From Mesorhizobium jarvisii (GTDB lineage Bacteria; Pseudomonadota; Alphaproteobacteria; Rhizobiales; Rhizobiaceae): a stretch of 64,000 nucleotides of DNA. Shown here piece after piece: positions 12,046-19,987 of this stretch (position 1 is the stretch's first letter; the number at the start of each line of letters is the position of its first letter). The translations under genes were made by a program, and so were the position numbers. Location: assembly GCF_003601985.1 (NCBI RefSeq), contig NZ_QZXA01000010.1:1-64000 (forward strand), read 5' to 3'. Under the pieces are notes generated by a model. That model saw only the letters and a list, made by a program, of their open reading frames with translations. It was not told where the DNA came from and did not search any database.

Positions 12046-12633
12046 TCACTGCTCCCGGCGACGTTCCCGCTTGGCGATGTGGCGGGCGACAAGCCAGGCC
12101 AGCACGGCCACGGTGAGGCCAATGCCGAGCCCGATGAACAGCCGCTCGTGGCGCATCAGCGCCTGGCCAACGAAATGCTCGGCGCCGAGCCCGAAGACAT
12201 AGCCGATCGTACTGAACAGCACCGCCCAGATCGTCGATGAGATGGCGTTGAGAATGACGAAGCGGGGTGCTGCTATGGTCGACAGGCCGGCCGCGATGCC
12301 ACCGACCAGGCGCATGCCGTAGACATAGCGATTCGACAGCACGAAGATGTTGGGATGGGTGTTGAGCAGACGGTAGGCGCGGCGGAAGCCCGGCCGCCTG
12401 CGCAACCTGACGACATGGCGGTTGTCGGCGAAACTTCTGCCCAGGATGAAGAAGCAGGTGTCGCCGGCGAAGGCGCCGAGCGCTGCCGCGACAATGGCAT
12501 GCCACAGCACGAAAACATTCTGGTGGGCGAAGAAACCGCCGAGGATGGCAGCACTTTCCCCTTCGGCGACGCAGCCGAGAAAGACGGCAAGCAGTCCATA
12601 TTGTTCGATGAAATGATGGATCGCTTCGGTCAT
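12046..12633 (-). CDS. DedA/VTT-domain family membrane protein
   Basis: A 195-residue DedA-family protein; members are linked to undecaprenyl-phosphate or phospholipid translocation and membrane homeostasis. The N-terminal amphipathic opening (IEQYGLLAVFLGCVAEGES), the central GAFAGDTCFFILGR and the late FVILNAISSTIWAVLF are typical of the VTT fold, though the region is shorter than in E. coli DedA proteins. Its ATG overlaps the stop of the upstream DUF1003 gene by 4 bp (12630-12633), so the two are probably translationally coupled and may work together at the membrane. Confidence 0.88.
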   Translation of the reverse strand: MTEAIHHFIEQYGLLAVFLGCVAEGESAAILGGFFAHQNVFVLWHAIVAAALGAFAGDTCFFILGRSFADNRHVVRLRRRPGFRRAYRLLNTHPNIFVLSNRYVYGMRLVGGIAAGLSTIAAPRFVILNAISSTIWAVLFSTIGYVFGLGAEHFVGQALMRHERLFIGLGIGLTVAVLAWLVARHIAKRERRREQ

Positions 12634-13193
12634 GAGGCCGACTGCTGCCGCGCCAGCCTCTCGTCGATGCGCTTGACCGCTTCCGCCAGCCGCACGATCT
12701 CGTCGCGCATGCCGATGATCTGGCTGTGGCGCAGTTCATCGAGTTTCTCGTGCAGCGCCATGATCTCGATCTCGGCCTTCAGATTGACCTCGTAATCGTG
12801 GGCGGCGTCGATGCGGTCGCGTTCGGTCTGGCGGTTCTGCGCCATCATGATCACCGGCGCCTGCAAGGCGGCGACCATCGACAGCACCAGATTGAGGAAG
12901 ATGAACGGGTAGGGGTCGAAGGCATCGCGCGTCAGAAGCCAGACATTGCCAACTGTCCAGACAATCAGGAAAGCGATGAAGCCCATGATGAAGGACCAGG
13001 AGCCGCCGATGCGGGCGATCGTATCGGCAAGGCGGTCGCCAAAGGTCTGGTGAAAAGCGACCGCCTTGTTGGTGTCCCTGGAGATCGTGGTGCGCTCGAG
13101 CGTCGATTGCAGCACCCGGCTCTCCAACTTGCTGAGGCCGTCCGGCCGTCGCTTGAGCCAGCGGTTCGCCAGGTCGTCGATTGTCTTGTACAT
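12630..13193 (-). CDS. DUF1003 family membrane protein
   Basis: A 187-residue protein of the DUF1003 family, function unknown. A soluble N-terminus (DGLSKLESRVLQSTLERTTIS) precedes two membrane helices (about residues 68-90 and 96-120) containing the conserved FILLNLVLS-like FIFLNLVLSMVAALQAPVIMM, followed by MAQNRQTERDRIDAAHDYEVN and a coiled-coil tail. ATG 13193, preceded by a GGAG site, is chosen over a longer upstream frame. It is the first gene of a two-gene unit with DedA. Confidence 0.88.
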   Translation of the reverse strand: MYKTIDDLANRWLKRRPDGLSKLESRVLQSTLERTTISRDTNKAVAFHQTFGDRLADTIARIGGSWSFIMGFIAFLIVWTVGNVWLLTRDAFDPYPFIFLNLVLSMVAALQAPVIMMAQNRQTERDRIDAAHDYEVNLKAEIEIMALHEKLDELRHSQIIGMRDEIVRLAEAVKRIDERLARQQSAS

Positions 13194-13279
13194 GGCCGTC
13201 TCCGTCGTCGGTGGAGATAGACGTAGAGGCTGCCGCCTCTCGCGGGAAGTGTTACATTCAAGCCAACAGCGAGGGACCC

Positions 13280-13996
13280 ATGGCCGATTTCCAGAAAATT
13301 CGCCTGCGCGCGGCAAAACGCAAGGGCGGCGAAGCGGAGCTTGCAACGCTGCTCGGGCCAGTGCCCGACAATGCCGCGGTCGCCGATATCCCGGACGATC
13401 GCATTCTCTCGACCATGGCCGAGCGGATCTTTGCCGCCGGTTTCGTCTGGCGCGTCATCGAGCAGAAATGGCCCGGTTTCGAAGAGGCGTTTCTGCGCTT
13501 CGAGCCGAAGCGGCTGTTGTTCCAGCCTGACGATTTCTGGCACGATCTCGCTTCCGATCAGCGCATCGTGCGCAACCCGCAGAAAATCAAATCCGTCCGC
13601 GACAACGCTGCCTTCGTCGAGCGCGTGTCGAAGGAGCATGGCGGCTTCGGCGAGTTCCTCGCCAATTGGCCTGCCGACGACCAGATCGGACTGATGGCCT
13701 ATCTCGGCAAGCATGGCAGCCGACTGGGCGGCAATACAGGCCAGTATTTCCTTCGCTGGCTGGGCTGGGACGCCTTCGTCATCTCGGCCGATATGGCGGC
13801 AGCGCTTCGTGACGCCGGCCTCGACATCGCCGAAAGCCCGACCTCGAAGAAGGATCTCGACAAGATCCAGGCCCAGATCAATCAATGGGTGGCGGACACA
13901 GGCCTGCCGCGCCGGCACATTTCGCGCATCCTGGCGATGTCGATCGGCGAGAATCATTCTCCGCAGTCGTTGCGCGAATATATGGGCGACGACTGA
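13280..13996 (+). CDS. DNA-3-methyladenine glycosylase I-like protein (Tag family)
   Basis: A 238-residue protein resembling the Tag family of HhH base-excision glycosylases, which remove 3-methyladenine. Supporting segments are the central GFVWRVIEQKWPGFEEAF and RIVRNPQKIKSVRDNAAF, similar in arrangement to the Tag core, and the C-terminal region with RRHISRILAMSIGENHSP. It is longer than E. coli Tag (187 residues), and I do not see the classic zinc-binding Cys/His set, so substrate and activity are inferred. ATG 13280 is preceded by GAGGGA. It is divergent from the DUF1003-DedA unit and about 100 bp upstream of nadE. Confidence 0.7.
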   Translation: MADFQKIRLRAAKRKGGEAELATLLGPVPDNAAVADIPDDRILSTMAERIFAAGFVWRVIEQKWPGFEEAFLRFEPKRLLFQPDDFWHDLASDQRIVRNPQKIKSVRDNAAFVERVSKEHGGFGEFLANWPADDQIGLMAYLGKHGSRLGGNTGQYFLRWLGWDAFVISADMAAALRDAGLDIAESPTSKKDLDKIQAQINQWVADTGLPRRHISRILAMSIGENHSPQSLREYMGDD

Positions 13997-14093
13997 TCGA
14001 CGGTCTCGACACGATTGACCACGTCAATCGGTCCGGGGTTGGTCCAAGCGAACGCCATTGCGAGGCGAATTTTGCCGCGCTAAGTCAGCAGGC

Positions 14094-15770
14094 ATGACCA
14101 AGAAGCCCGACATACTGCGCATCGCGATCGCCCAGCTCAACCCGACCGTGGGCGATGTCGCCGGCAACCTCGCCAAGGCCCGCGAGGCGAGGGCGGATGC
14201 CGCGCGCCAGGGCGCCGATCTCGTGCTCTACACAGAGCTTTTCCTTGCCGGTTATCCCCCGGAGGATCTGGTGCTGAAGCCGGCCTTCCTGAAGGCCTGC
14301 GAAAAGGCGGCGCAGGAGTTTGCCGCCGATACGTCGGATGGCGGCCCCGGCGTCATCATCGGCACGCCGCTGAAGCGTAAGAGCGGCACGCACAATTCGA
14401 TCATCGTCGCCGACGCCGGCAAGATCATCGCCGAACGCTACAAGCTCGACCTGCCGAATTATGGCGAGTTCGACGAGAAGCGCGTGTTCCAGGTTGGACC
14501 CGAGATCCAGGGACCGGTCAATTTCCGTGGCGTGCGCATCGGCATTCCGATTTGCGAGGACATCTGGGGCGATGTCGGCATCTGCGAATCGCTGGCGGAA
14601 AGCGGGGCGGAAATCCTGCTGGTGCCGAACGGCTCGCCTTACTATCGCGCCAAGATCGATGTCCGCCACCAGGTGGTCATCCGTCAGGTCATCGAATGCG
14701 GGCTGCCGATCACCTATGCCAATCAGCTTGGCGGCCAGGATGAGCTGATCTTCGACGGCGCGTCGTTTGCCATCGGCGCCGACAAGACATTGGCTTTCCA
14801 GATGAGCCAGTTCGAGGAAGCGGTCGACGTCATCACGTGGAAGCGCGGGGAGGACGGCTGGGTCTGCTCGGAAGGGCCGATGTCGAAGATCCCCGAGCGG
14901 GAGGAGGCCGACTATCGCGCCTGCATGCTGGGCCTGCGCGACTACGTCAACAAGAACGGCTTCAAGAATGTGGTGCTCGGCCTGTCCGGCGGCATCGATT
15001 CGGCGATCTGCGCGGCCCTTGCCGTCGACGCGCTCGGGGAAGAGCGGCTGCGCGCGGTGATGATGCCCTACCGCTACACCTCGAAGGATTCGCTCAAGGA
15101 CGCCGAGGATTGCGCCCGCGCGCTCGGCTGCCGCTATGACATCGTGCCGATCTTCGAGCCGGTCGAAGGTTTCCTGCATGCGCTGACGCAGCTCTTCGAG
15201 GGCACCAAGGAAGGCATCACCGAGGAAAACCTGCAGAGCCGCGCGCGCGGCACCATCCTGATGGCGATTTCCAACAAGTTCGGCTCGATGGTGGTCACGA
15301 CAGGCAACAAGAGCGAGATGTCGGTCGGCTATGCCACGCTCTATGGCGACATGAACGGCGGCTTCAATCCAATCAAGGACCTCTACAAGATGCAGGTCTA
15401 CGCGCTGTCGCGCTGGCGCAACAGCCATGTGCCGCCGGGCGCGCTCGGGCCATCGGGCGAGGTCATCCCGAAGAATATCATCGACAAGGCGCCGTCGGCG
15501 GAGTTGCGCGAGAACCAGACCGACCAGGATTCACTGCCGCCCTATCCGGTGCTGGACGACATTCTCGAATGCCTGGTCGAGAATGAGATGGGCGTCGACG
15601 ATATCGTCGCGCGCGGCCATGACCGGGCGACGGTGACGCGCATCGAACACCTGCTCTACATCGCCGAATACAAGCGCCGGCAGGCGGCACCGGGTGTGAA
15701 GATCACCCGGAAGAATTTCGGGCGCGACCGCCGCTATCCCATCACCAACCGTTTCAGGGATCGTGGGTAA
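14094..15770 (+). CDS. nadE: Glutamine-dependent NAD+ synthetase
   Basis: A 558-residue two-domain enzyme making NAD+ from deamido-NAD+, ATP and glutamine. The N-terminal nitrilase-type glutaminase has the catalytic triad visible as E48 (YTELFLAGYPPEDL), K117 (YKLDLPNYGEFDEKR) and C154 (PICEDIWGD). The C-terminal synthetase domain has the P-loop GLSGGIDSAICAALAVDALG and TTGNKSEMSVGYATLYGDM. The start ATG 14094 gives the family N-terminus; an upstream in-frame ATG at 14058 is less likely. Length is normal for glutaminase-fused NadE. No other NAD-biosynthesis genes are near. Confidence 0.97.
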   Translation: MTKKPDILRIAIAQLNPTVGDVAGNLAKAREARADAARQGADLVLYTELFLAGYPPEDLVLKPAFLKACEKAAQEFAADTSDGGPGVIIGTPLKRKSGTHNSIIVADAGKIIAERYKLDLPNYGEFDEKRVFQVGPEIQGPVNFRGVRIGIPICEDIWGDVGICESLAESGAEILLVPNGSPYYRAKIDVRHQVVIRQVIECGLPITYANQLGGQDELIFDGASFAIGADKTLAFQMSQFEEAVDVITWKRGEDGWVCSEGPMSKIPEREEADYRACMLGLRDYVNKNGFKNVVLGLSGGIDSAICAALAVDALGEERLRAVMMPYRYTSKDSLKDAEDCARALGCRYDIVPIFEPVEGFLHALTQLFEGTKEGITEENLQSRARGTILMAISNKFGSMVVTTGNKSEMSVGYATLYGDMNGGFNPIKDLYKMQVYALSRWRNSHVPPGALGPSGEVIPKNIIDKAPSAELRENQTDQDSLPPYPVLDDILECLVENEMGVDDIVARGHDRATVTRIEHLLYIAEYKRRQAAPGVKITRKNFGRDRRYPITNRFRDRG

Positions 15771-15815
15771 GCGTTCGTCCGTGGGGCGAAATAGACGGTA
15801 CCGCGAGGATGCAAC

Positions 15816-16226
15816 ATGCCGGACTGTGAGATCAGCTTTGACCTCGCGCGGATCGATTTCCGTGCGACCTCCGACCTGTTGATGGCGAGCTATTGGGGGG
15901 CTGGACGCAGCGATGAGTTTCATCGCCAGGCCTTCGCCAATTCGTTCTGCGCGGCCGGCTACATCGATGGCAAGCAGGTCGGTTTCGGCAGGGCAATCAC
16001 CGACCGCACGGTGTTCGCCTATCTCGCCGACATCATCGTCTGGCCGCAGAATCGCGGGCAGGGCATCGGCCAGCGGCTGGTGCAGGCACTCATCGATCAT
16101 CCCGAGCTCGGTAACGTCTCGCACTGGAGCCTGTCGACCGGTGATGCGCATGGGGTCTACGAAAAGCTGGGCTTCAAGGCATCGACCGACGGTCGATACA
16201 TGCGCTTGGACCGCATGCCCCAGTGA
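15816..16226 (+). CDS. GNAT family N-acetyltransferase
   Basis: A 136-residue small GNAT enzyme. The acetyl-CoA-binding loop is clear as PQNRGQGIGQRLV (motif A, R/QxxGxG/A), preceded by the strand YLADIIVW and followed by the C-terminal HGVYEKLGFKA. The substrate is unknown. It lies 45 bp after nadE on the same strand. Downstream is a 393-bp region without a conventional gene that carries the regulatory leader of the ABC exporter. Confidence 0.88.
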   Translation: MPDCEISFDLARIDFRATSDLLMASYWGAGRSDEFHRQAFANSFCAAGYIDGKQVGFGRAITDRTVFAYLADIIVWPQNRGQGIGQRLVQALIDHPELGNVSHWSLSTGDAHGVYEKLGFKASTDGRYMRLDRMPQ

Positions 16227-16312
16227 TCGGCGCGCGGCGAACGGCTTCTGCCACCGTTGTTGCAAAATAATCGCAGTGGTTGGACCAGATATGCTTTTGG
16301 GCAGAGCCCGTC

Positions 16313-16341
16313 TTGGCGATGCATCAGAGCGTCTCTATAAG
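16313..16341 (+). promoter_or_regulatory. Sigma70-type promoter for the leader peptide/ABC exporter
   Basis: A -35 element TTGGCG (16313-16318) and a -10 element TATAAG (16336-16341) are separated by exactly 17 bp. Transcription would start near 16348, about 27 bases before the small ORF at 16375. The promoter lies within the 393-bp gap between the GNAT gene and the ABC exporter. Confidence 0.6.
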
Positions 16342-16374
16342 GACCACTCCGCGATTCACTTGCGGGAGGTCCGA

Positions 16375-16416
16375 ATGGCAGTATTTAAGATGGTAATGCG
16401 AGGCCGCGAAGCCTAG
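16375..16416 (+). CDS. Candidate 13-residue leader peptide (small ORF)
   Basis: A small ORF encoding MAVFKMVMRGREA, ending in TAG at 16414-16416. It has an unusually good ribosome-binding site, GGGAGGT at 16364-16370, five bases before the ATG, better than that of most genes in this window. A matching promoter lies just upstream, and a long hairpin begins two bases after the stop codon. This layout fits a leader peptide whose translation controls the downstream ABC exporter. No amino acid dominates the peptide; it is basic near the end (MRGRE). That it is translated and regulatory is inference; the Shine-Dalgarno, promoter and hairpins are seen. Confidence 0.55.
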   Translation: MAVFKMVMRGREA

Positions 16417-16418
16417 GT

Positions 16419-16611
16419 CTCATCCGGCGCCCCGCGAAGGTCCGTCCTTCGCATTGGAGCCGGTTTGAGCACAGGCTTTTGCCGATGCCGGTCGCCGCCC
16501 GACTACGGGCGTAACGCCAAAATATGCCACTCCGCTTCTGGGCAATCATTCGCCCCTTGCGCGGCTTCTTCAATTTTCGACCTTACTGGGATCGGGCTCG
16601 TTTGCGCCCGA
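16419..16611 (+). promoter_or_regulatory. Structured 5' leader of the ABC exporter mRNA
   Basis: The roughly 200 bases between the small ORF and the exporter hold three stems. Hairpin 1 (16419-16469) has stacked helices CTCA/TGAG, CCGGC/GCCGG and a perfect GCGAAGG/CCTTCGC apex. Hairpin 2 pairs CGCCC (16496-16500) with GGGCG (16507-16511). Hairpin 3 pairs TCGGGC (16592-16597) with GCCCGA (16606-16611), ending 8 bases before the exporter ATG. None has a terminator-like T-run, so control of translation or of transcript stability is likelier than intrinsic termination. Alternative pairings between the GC-rich arms are possible but were not computed. Confidence 0.5.
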
Positions 16612-16619
16612 ATGACATC

Positions 16620-18425
16620 ATGGCTCGTTTCAAGATCGATTTGCGCGCGAGCGCCTTTCGCAGCGTTCTTGGTTTCACGCTTACCCATTGGCGGCGCCAG
16701 CCCTGGCGGCTTTCGCTGATCATGGGTGGTTTCCTGCTGTCGACGCTGGCAGACGTCCTGACGCCGCTCTATTCCGGCCGGCTGGTCGACGCCGTCGCCA
16801 GCAGCGCCGGCGCGGACGCCATTGCCTGGAATGCCGCGATGACGGCGTTTTCGATGTTGATGGCGCTTGCCTTGACGGGCGTCGTGCTGCGGAACCTGGC
16901 GTTCATGGGCATCGTCGAACTGACGCTGAAGATGATGGCCGACATCGCCGCCGATGCCTTCCATCGCGTCCAGCGCTTTTCCACCGACTGGCACGCCAAC
17001 TCGTTTGCCGGCTCGACCGTGCGCAAGGTGACGCGCGGCATGTGGGCGCTCGACCTGCTCAACGACACCATCCTGATCGCGCTGCTGCCGTCGGTGGTCA
17101 TGCTCGTCGGCTCGACGCTGCTGCTTGGCTGGTTCTGGCCGCTGATGGGTGTGGTCGTCGCCGCCGGCTCGGTGCTGTTCATCATGGTGACGGCGATGCT
17201 GTCGCTTGGATATGTCGCGCCGGCGGCCAGGCTCGCCAACACCTGGGACACGCGCCTCGGCGGTTCGCTTGCCGACGCTGTCAGCTGCAACGCCGTGGTC
17301 AAGGGCTTTGGCGCCGAGGAGCGCGAAGAGCGCCGCCTCGCCAGGGTTGTCGCCAAATGGCGGGCGCGCACGCGGCGCACCTGGGTGCGCGGCACCGTCA
17401 ACGGCACCACGCAAGGGGCGCTGCTGCTGGTCATGCGCGCCGCTGTGATCGGCCTGTCGCTGCTCTTGTGGTCGTGGGGGCAGGCGAGCGCCGGCGACGT
17501 CGCCTTCGTGCTGACCTCGTTCTTCGTGCTGCAGGGCTATCTCAGGGATATCGGCACGCATATCCGCAATTTGCAGCGTTCGATCAACGACATGGAGGAA
17601 CTGGTCGATTTCCAGTCCGAACCGCTCGGCATCGAAGACCGGCCCGGCGCCAGGCCGATCCGGATCACGCAAGGGTCGATCAGCTTCGACAAGGTCACTT
17701 TTCACTACGGCAATCACCGGTCGCCGCTCTATCGCGACTTTTCGGTTGATATCGCGCCGGGTGAACGCGTCGGGCTCGTCGGTCACTCCGGTTCGGGCAA
17801 GACGACCTTCGTCAAGCTGATCCAGCGGCTCTATGACGTCAATGCGGGCAAGATCCTGATCGACGGCCAGGACATCTCGCAGGTGGCGCAGGCGTCGCTG
17901 CGCGGGCAGATCGCGATCGTCCAGCAGGAGCCGATCCTGTTCCATCGCTCGCTGGCCGAAAACATCGCCTATGCCAGGCCGAACGCGACCCAGGAGGAGA
18001 TCGAGCATGCCGCGAAGCTGGCGAGCGCGCATGACTTCATCACCAGCCTGCCGAAGGGATATGGCACGCTGGTCGGCGAGCGCGGCGTGAAATTGTCGGG
18101 CGGCGAGCGGCAGCGCGTGGCGATCGCGCGCGCCTTCCTGGCCGATGCGCGCATCCTGATCCTGGACGAGGCGACGTCGAGCCTCGATTCGGAATCGGAG
18201 GTGCTGATCCAGCAGGCGATGGAGCGGCTGATGGTCGGGCGCACCACGCTGGTCATCGCCCACCGGCTGTCGACGGTGCGGGCGCTCGACAGGCTGCTGG
18301 TCTTCGATCGCGGCAACATTGTCGAAGAAGGCTCGCATGACGAGTTGATCCGGCTGAAAGGCGGCATCTACCGCCGCCTGTTCGAGCGTCAGGCGCTCGA
18401 ACTGACCAAGGGACTGGTCGTTTGA
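16620..18425 (+). CDS. ABC exporter, fused permease/ATP-binding protein
   Basis: A 601-residue half-transporter of the exporter type (MsbA/LmrA-like), expected to act as a homodimer in the inner membrane. Six membrane helices fill about residues 30-325. The ATPase domain has Walker A GHSGSGKTTF, Q-loop VQQEPILF, signature LSGGERQRVAIARAF, Walker B ILILDEATSS and the H-loop VIAHRLSTV, so it should be active. Substrate unknown. The frame is open from ATG 16524; ATG 16620 (MARFKID) is chosen, but neither start has a convincing Shine-Dalgarno, unlike the small ORF at 16375. The leader suggests inducible expression. A perfect hairpin follows the stop. Confidence 0.92.
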   Translation: MARFKIDLRASAFRSVLGFTLTHWRRQPWRLSLIMGGFLLSTLADVLTPLYSGRLVDAVASSAGADAIAWNAAMTAFSMLMALALTGVVLRNLAFMGIVELTLKMMADIAADAFHRVQRFSTDWHANSFAGSTVRKVTRGMWALDLLNDTILIALLPSVVMLVGSTLLLGWFWPLMGVVVAAGSVLFIMVTAMLSLGYVAPAARLANTWDTRLGGSLADAVSCNAVVKGFGAEEREERRLARVVAKWRARTRRTWVRGTVNGTTQGALLLVMRAAVIGLSLLLWSWGQASAGDVAFVLTSFFVLQGYLRDIGTHIRNLQRSINDMEELVDFQSEPLGIEDRPGARPIRITQGSISFDKVTFHYGNHRSPLYRDFSVDIAPGERVGLVGHSGSGKTTFVKLIQRLYDVNAGKILIDGQDISQVAQASLRGQIAIVQQEPILFHRSLAENIAYARPNATQEEIEHAAKLASAHDFITSLPKGYGTLVGERGVKLSGGERQRVAIARAFLADARILILDEATSSLDSESEVLIQQAMERLMVGRTTLVIAHRLSTVRALDRLLVFDRGNIVEEGSHDELIRLKGGIYRRLFERQALELTKGLVV

Positions 18426-18428
18426 CCC

Positions 18429-18462
18429 GAGATGGCCTCCGGCATCGGCCGGAGGCCATCTC
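18429..18462 (+). terminator. Strong hairpin immediately after the ABC exporter
   Basis: A perfect 15-bp stem, GAGATGGCCTCCGGC (18429-18443) with its exact complement at 18448-18462 around the loop ATCG, begins 3 bases after the stop codon. There is no T-run, so it may protect the 3' end or act as a weak terminator. Confidence 0.6.
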
Positions 18463-18659
18463 CATCAGGCGCTGTCAGCCGGAGTGACCTGCGCAGCATG
18501 CTCTTGCGGCATTCCCGCGGTTTAGACGTTTTTTACGATGCCGGGGAACGACACGCCATTTCTACCACTGGTTGTCATATATTTACGCAAAAGCAATCCA
18601 GGTAGCGTAAGTCCGTATCCTGGGATCAGATTGGTCAGCGCGGGATTTCGGCTTCACTT

Positions 18660-19841
18660 ATGCATCTTGCTTCCGAAGATACTGGTGCGGAAAAAGCAGC
18701 TGCGCCGCCGGTGCTGGCAATTCACCATGGCTCGGTTCGGCCACTCGCCGCCGAAGATCTCGAGCGGGTCGCCGCACTCTTCCTGACGAAGTTTCGCCGT
18801 CGGCGACGTCACCTCCTCGATCGTGCGATCGCTGAGGTGGCCGAGTATATGAGCAAGATCTACCTCGACCCTGCCGGGCAGCCAGGCGCGAGCAACGCTC
18901 TTGTCCAGATCAACCCGCAGGGAGATCTGGGTGGCTTCCTCGGTGTCCTGAAGGCCCGCTACGAGCTCAACGGCGCGACATTGAATGCCGCAATCATTGG
19001 TCCGCTCATGGCTGACACCGGCACCGATCACGGTTCGGCCGGGCCGCAATTGCTGCGTGCCGTGCATCAAGGCGAATTCGATCTGCACCTCACCGATTCG
19101 GCCAACCGGGTATCCCTGGCCTTCGCGCGCCCGATGAAATATCAGTTGCTGCCGGCGCATTGCCTGGGATGGACCCGCATTTTCCGCCCGGCCGCGGTGG
19201 CCTCCGCCGTGGCGCGCGGTAAATGGCCGGGTCTGCCGCGCTTCGTGCTCGATCCCTGCGCCCGAGCATTCGACGCTTTTACGAGAAAAAGGTTCGAGCC
19301 GCCTGTCCAGCATTCCTCGTCACACCGGGTCCATCGCGAGCCGATGGATGCCGCGCAGTTTGCGGAGCGGCTGCCGGCCATTATCTCAGATTACGCGCTT
19401 CGGCCGCGCTGGCAGGATGGCGAACTGCCACGGCTGCTCGCGCTGGCGGCCGAGAAACGGGCCGACGGCCCCCTTCATTTTGGTGGGACCTACGACGAGA
19501 CTGGTAAAATGCTCGGTTGCTACGCTTTCTACGGGCAGGCCGGCGGCATCGCGAACCTGTTGCAACTCCAGTCTTCTGGACCTCACTGGGGTGCGACGCT
19601 GGATGGCGTGATGGAGGACGCGTGGAATATGGGCTGCGCAGGCATCATCGGGCAGACGCAGAGCAGGTTCATGCCGCAACTCTTCAGCTACAAGAATGTC
19701 TTCTTCCGCTATGCCGGGGGGACGATGGTGCGCTCGCGCATCCCCGAGGTCGCGCAAGCGGTCCGCTCCGGCGACATCTTTATCGGTGGGTTGATGGGCG
19801 ACCGCTGGACCCGCCTCAGTTCCGACGACTTCGGCCGCTGA
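18660..19841 (+). CDS. Uncharacterised GNAT-like acyltransferase
   Basis: A 393-residue soluble protein that looks like a double-GNAT arrangement. The N-terminal half has PLAAEDLERVAALFLTKF and a late strand GGFLGVLKARYELNGATL, as in acetyltransferase opening and core strands. The C-terminal half has LHFGGTYDETGKMLGCYAFYG, resembling the GNAT beta strands, and ends MVRSRIPEVAQAVRSGDIFIGGLMGDRW. No canonical R/QxxGxG/A acetyl-CoA loop is obvious, so catalysis is uncertain. Such proteins occur near surface-polysaccharide genes in other rhizobia, but no such genes are here. Monocistronic, flanked by hairpins on both sides. Treat as a conserved hypothetical with a probable GNAT fold. Confidence 0.6.
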   Translation: MHLASEDTGAEKAAAPPVLAIHHGSVRPLAAEDLERVAALFLTKFRRRRRHLLDRAIAEVAEYMSKIYLDPAGQPGASNALVQINPQGDLGGFLGVLKARYELNGATLNAAIIGPLMADTGTDHGSAGPQLLRAVHQGEFDLHLTDSANRVSLAFARPMKYQLLPAHCLGWTRIFRPAAVASAVARGKWPGLPRFVLDPCARAFDAFTRKRFEPPVQHSSSHRVHREPMDAAQFAERLPAIISDYALRPRWQDGELPRLLALAAEKRADGPLHFGGTYDETGKMLGCYAFYGQAGGIANLLQLQSSGPHWGATLDGVMEDAWNMGCAGIIGQTQSRFMPQLFSYKNVFFRYAGGTMVRSRIPEVAQAVRSGDIFIGGLMGDRWTRLSSDDFGR

Positions 19842-19873
19842 TCGCTTTCAACCAGCTGTTCTGATCGGATAAG

Positions 19874-19903
19874 GGCCATGCGCCTCGCATGGCCTAGTCT
19901 TTT
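19874..19903 (+). terminator. Intrinsic terminator after the GNAT-like gene
   Basis: GGCCATGCG (19874-19882) pairs perfectly with CGCATGGCC (19886-19894) around a CCT loop, followed by TAGTCTTTT. It lies 33 bp after the stop of the gene ending at 19841. Confidence 0.78.
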
Positions 19904-19987
19904 CATCGCGCGCATCATGTTCTATGTGTGCCGACCAGCGCGGGGGCGCATCTTGTCAATCACAAAGGCATCCGGTACGCCCCGCTC

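Noticed and set aside
16503..18338. A 611-codon minus-strand frame
   Set aside because: Opposite the ABC exporter, whose Walker and signature motifs are complete.
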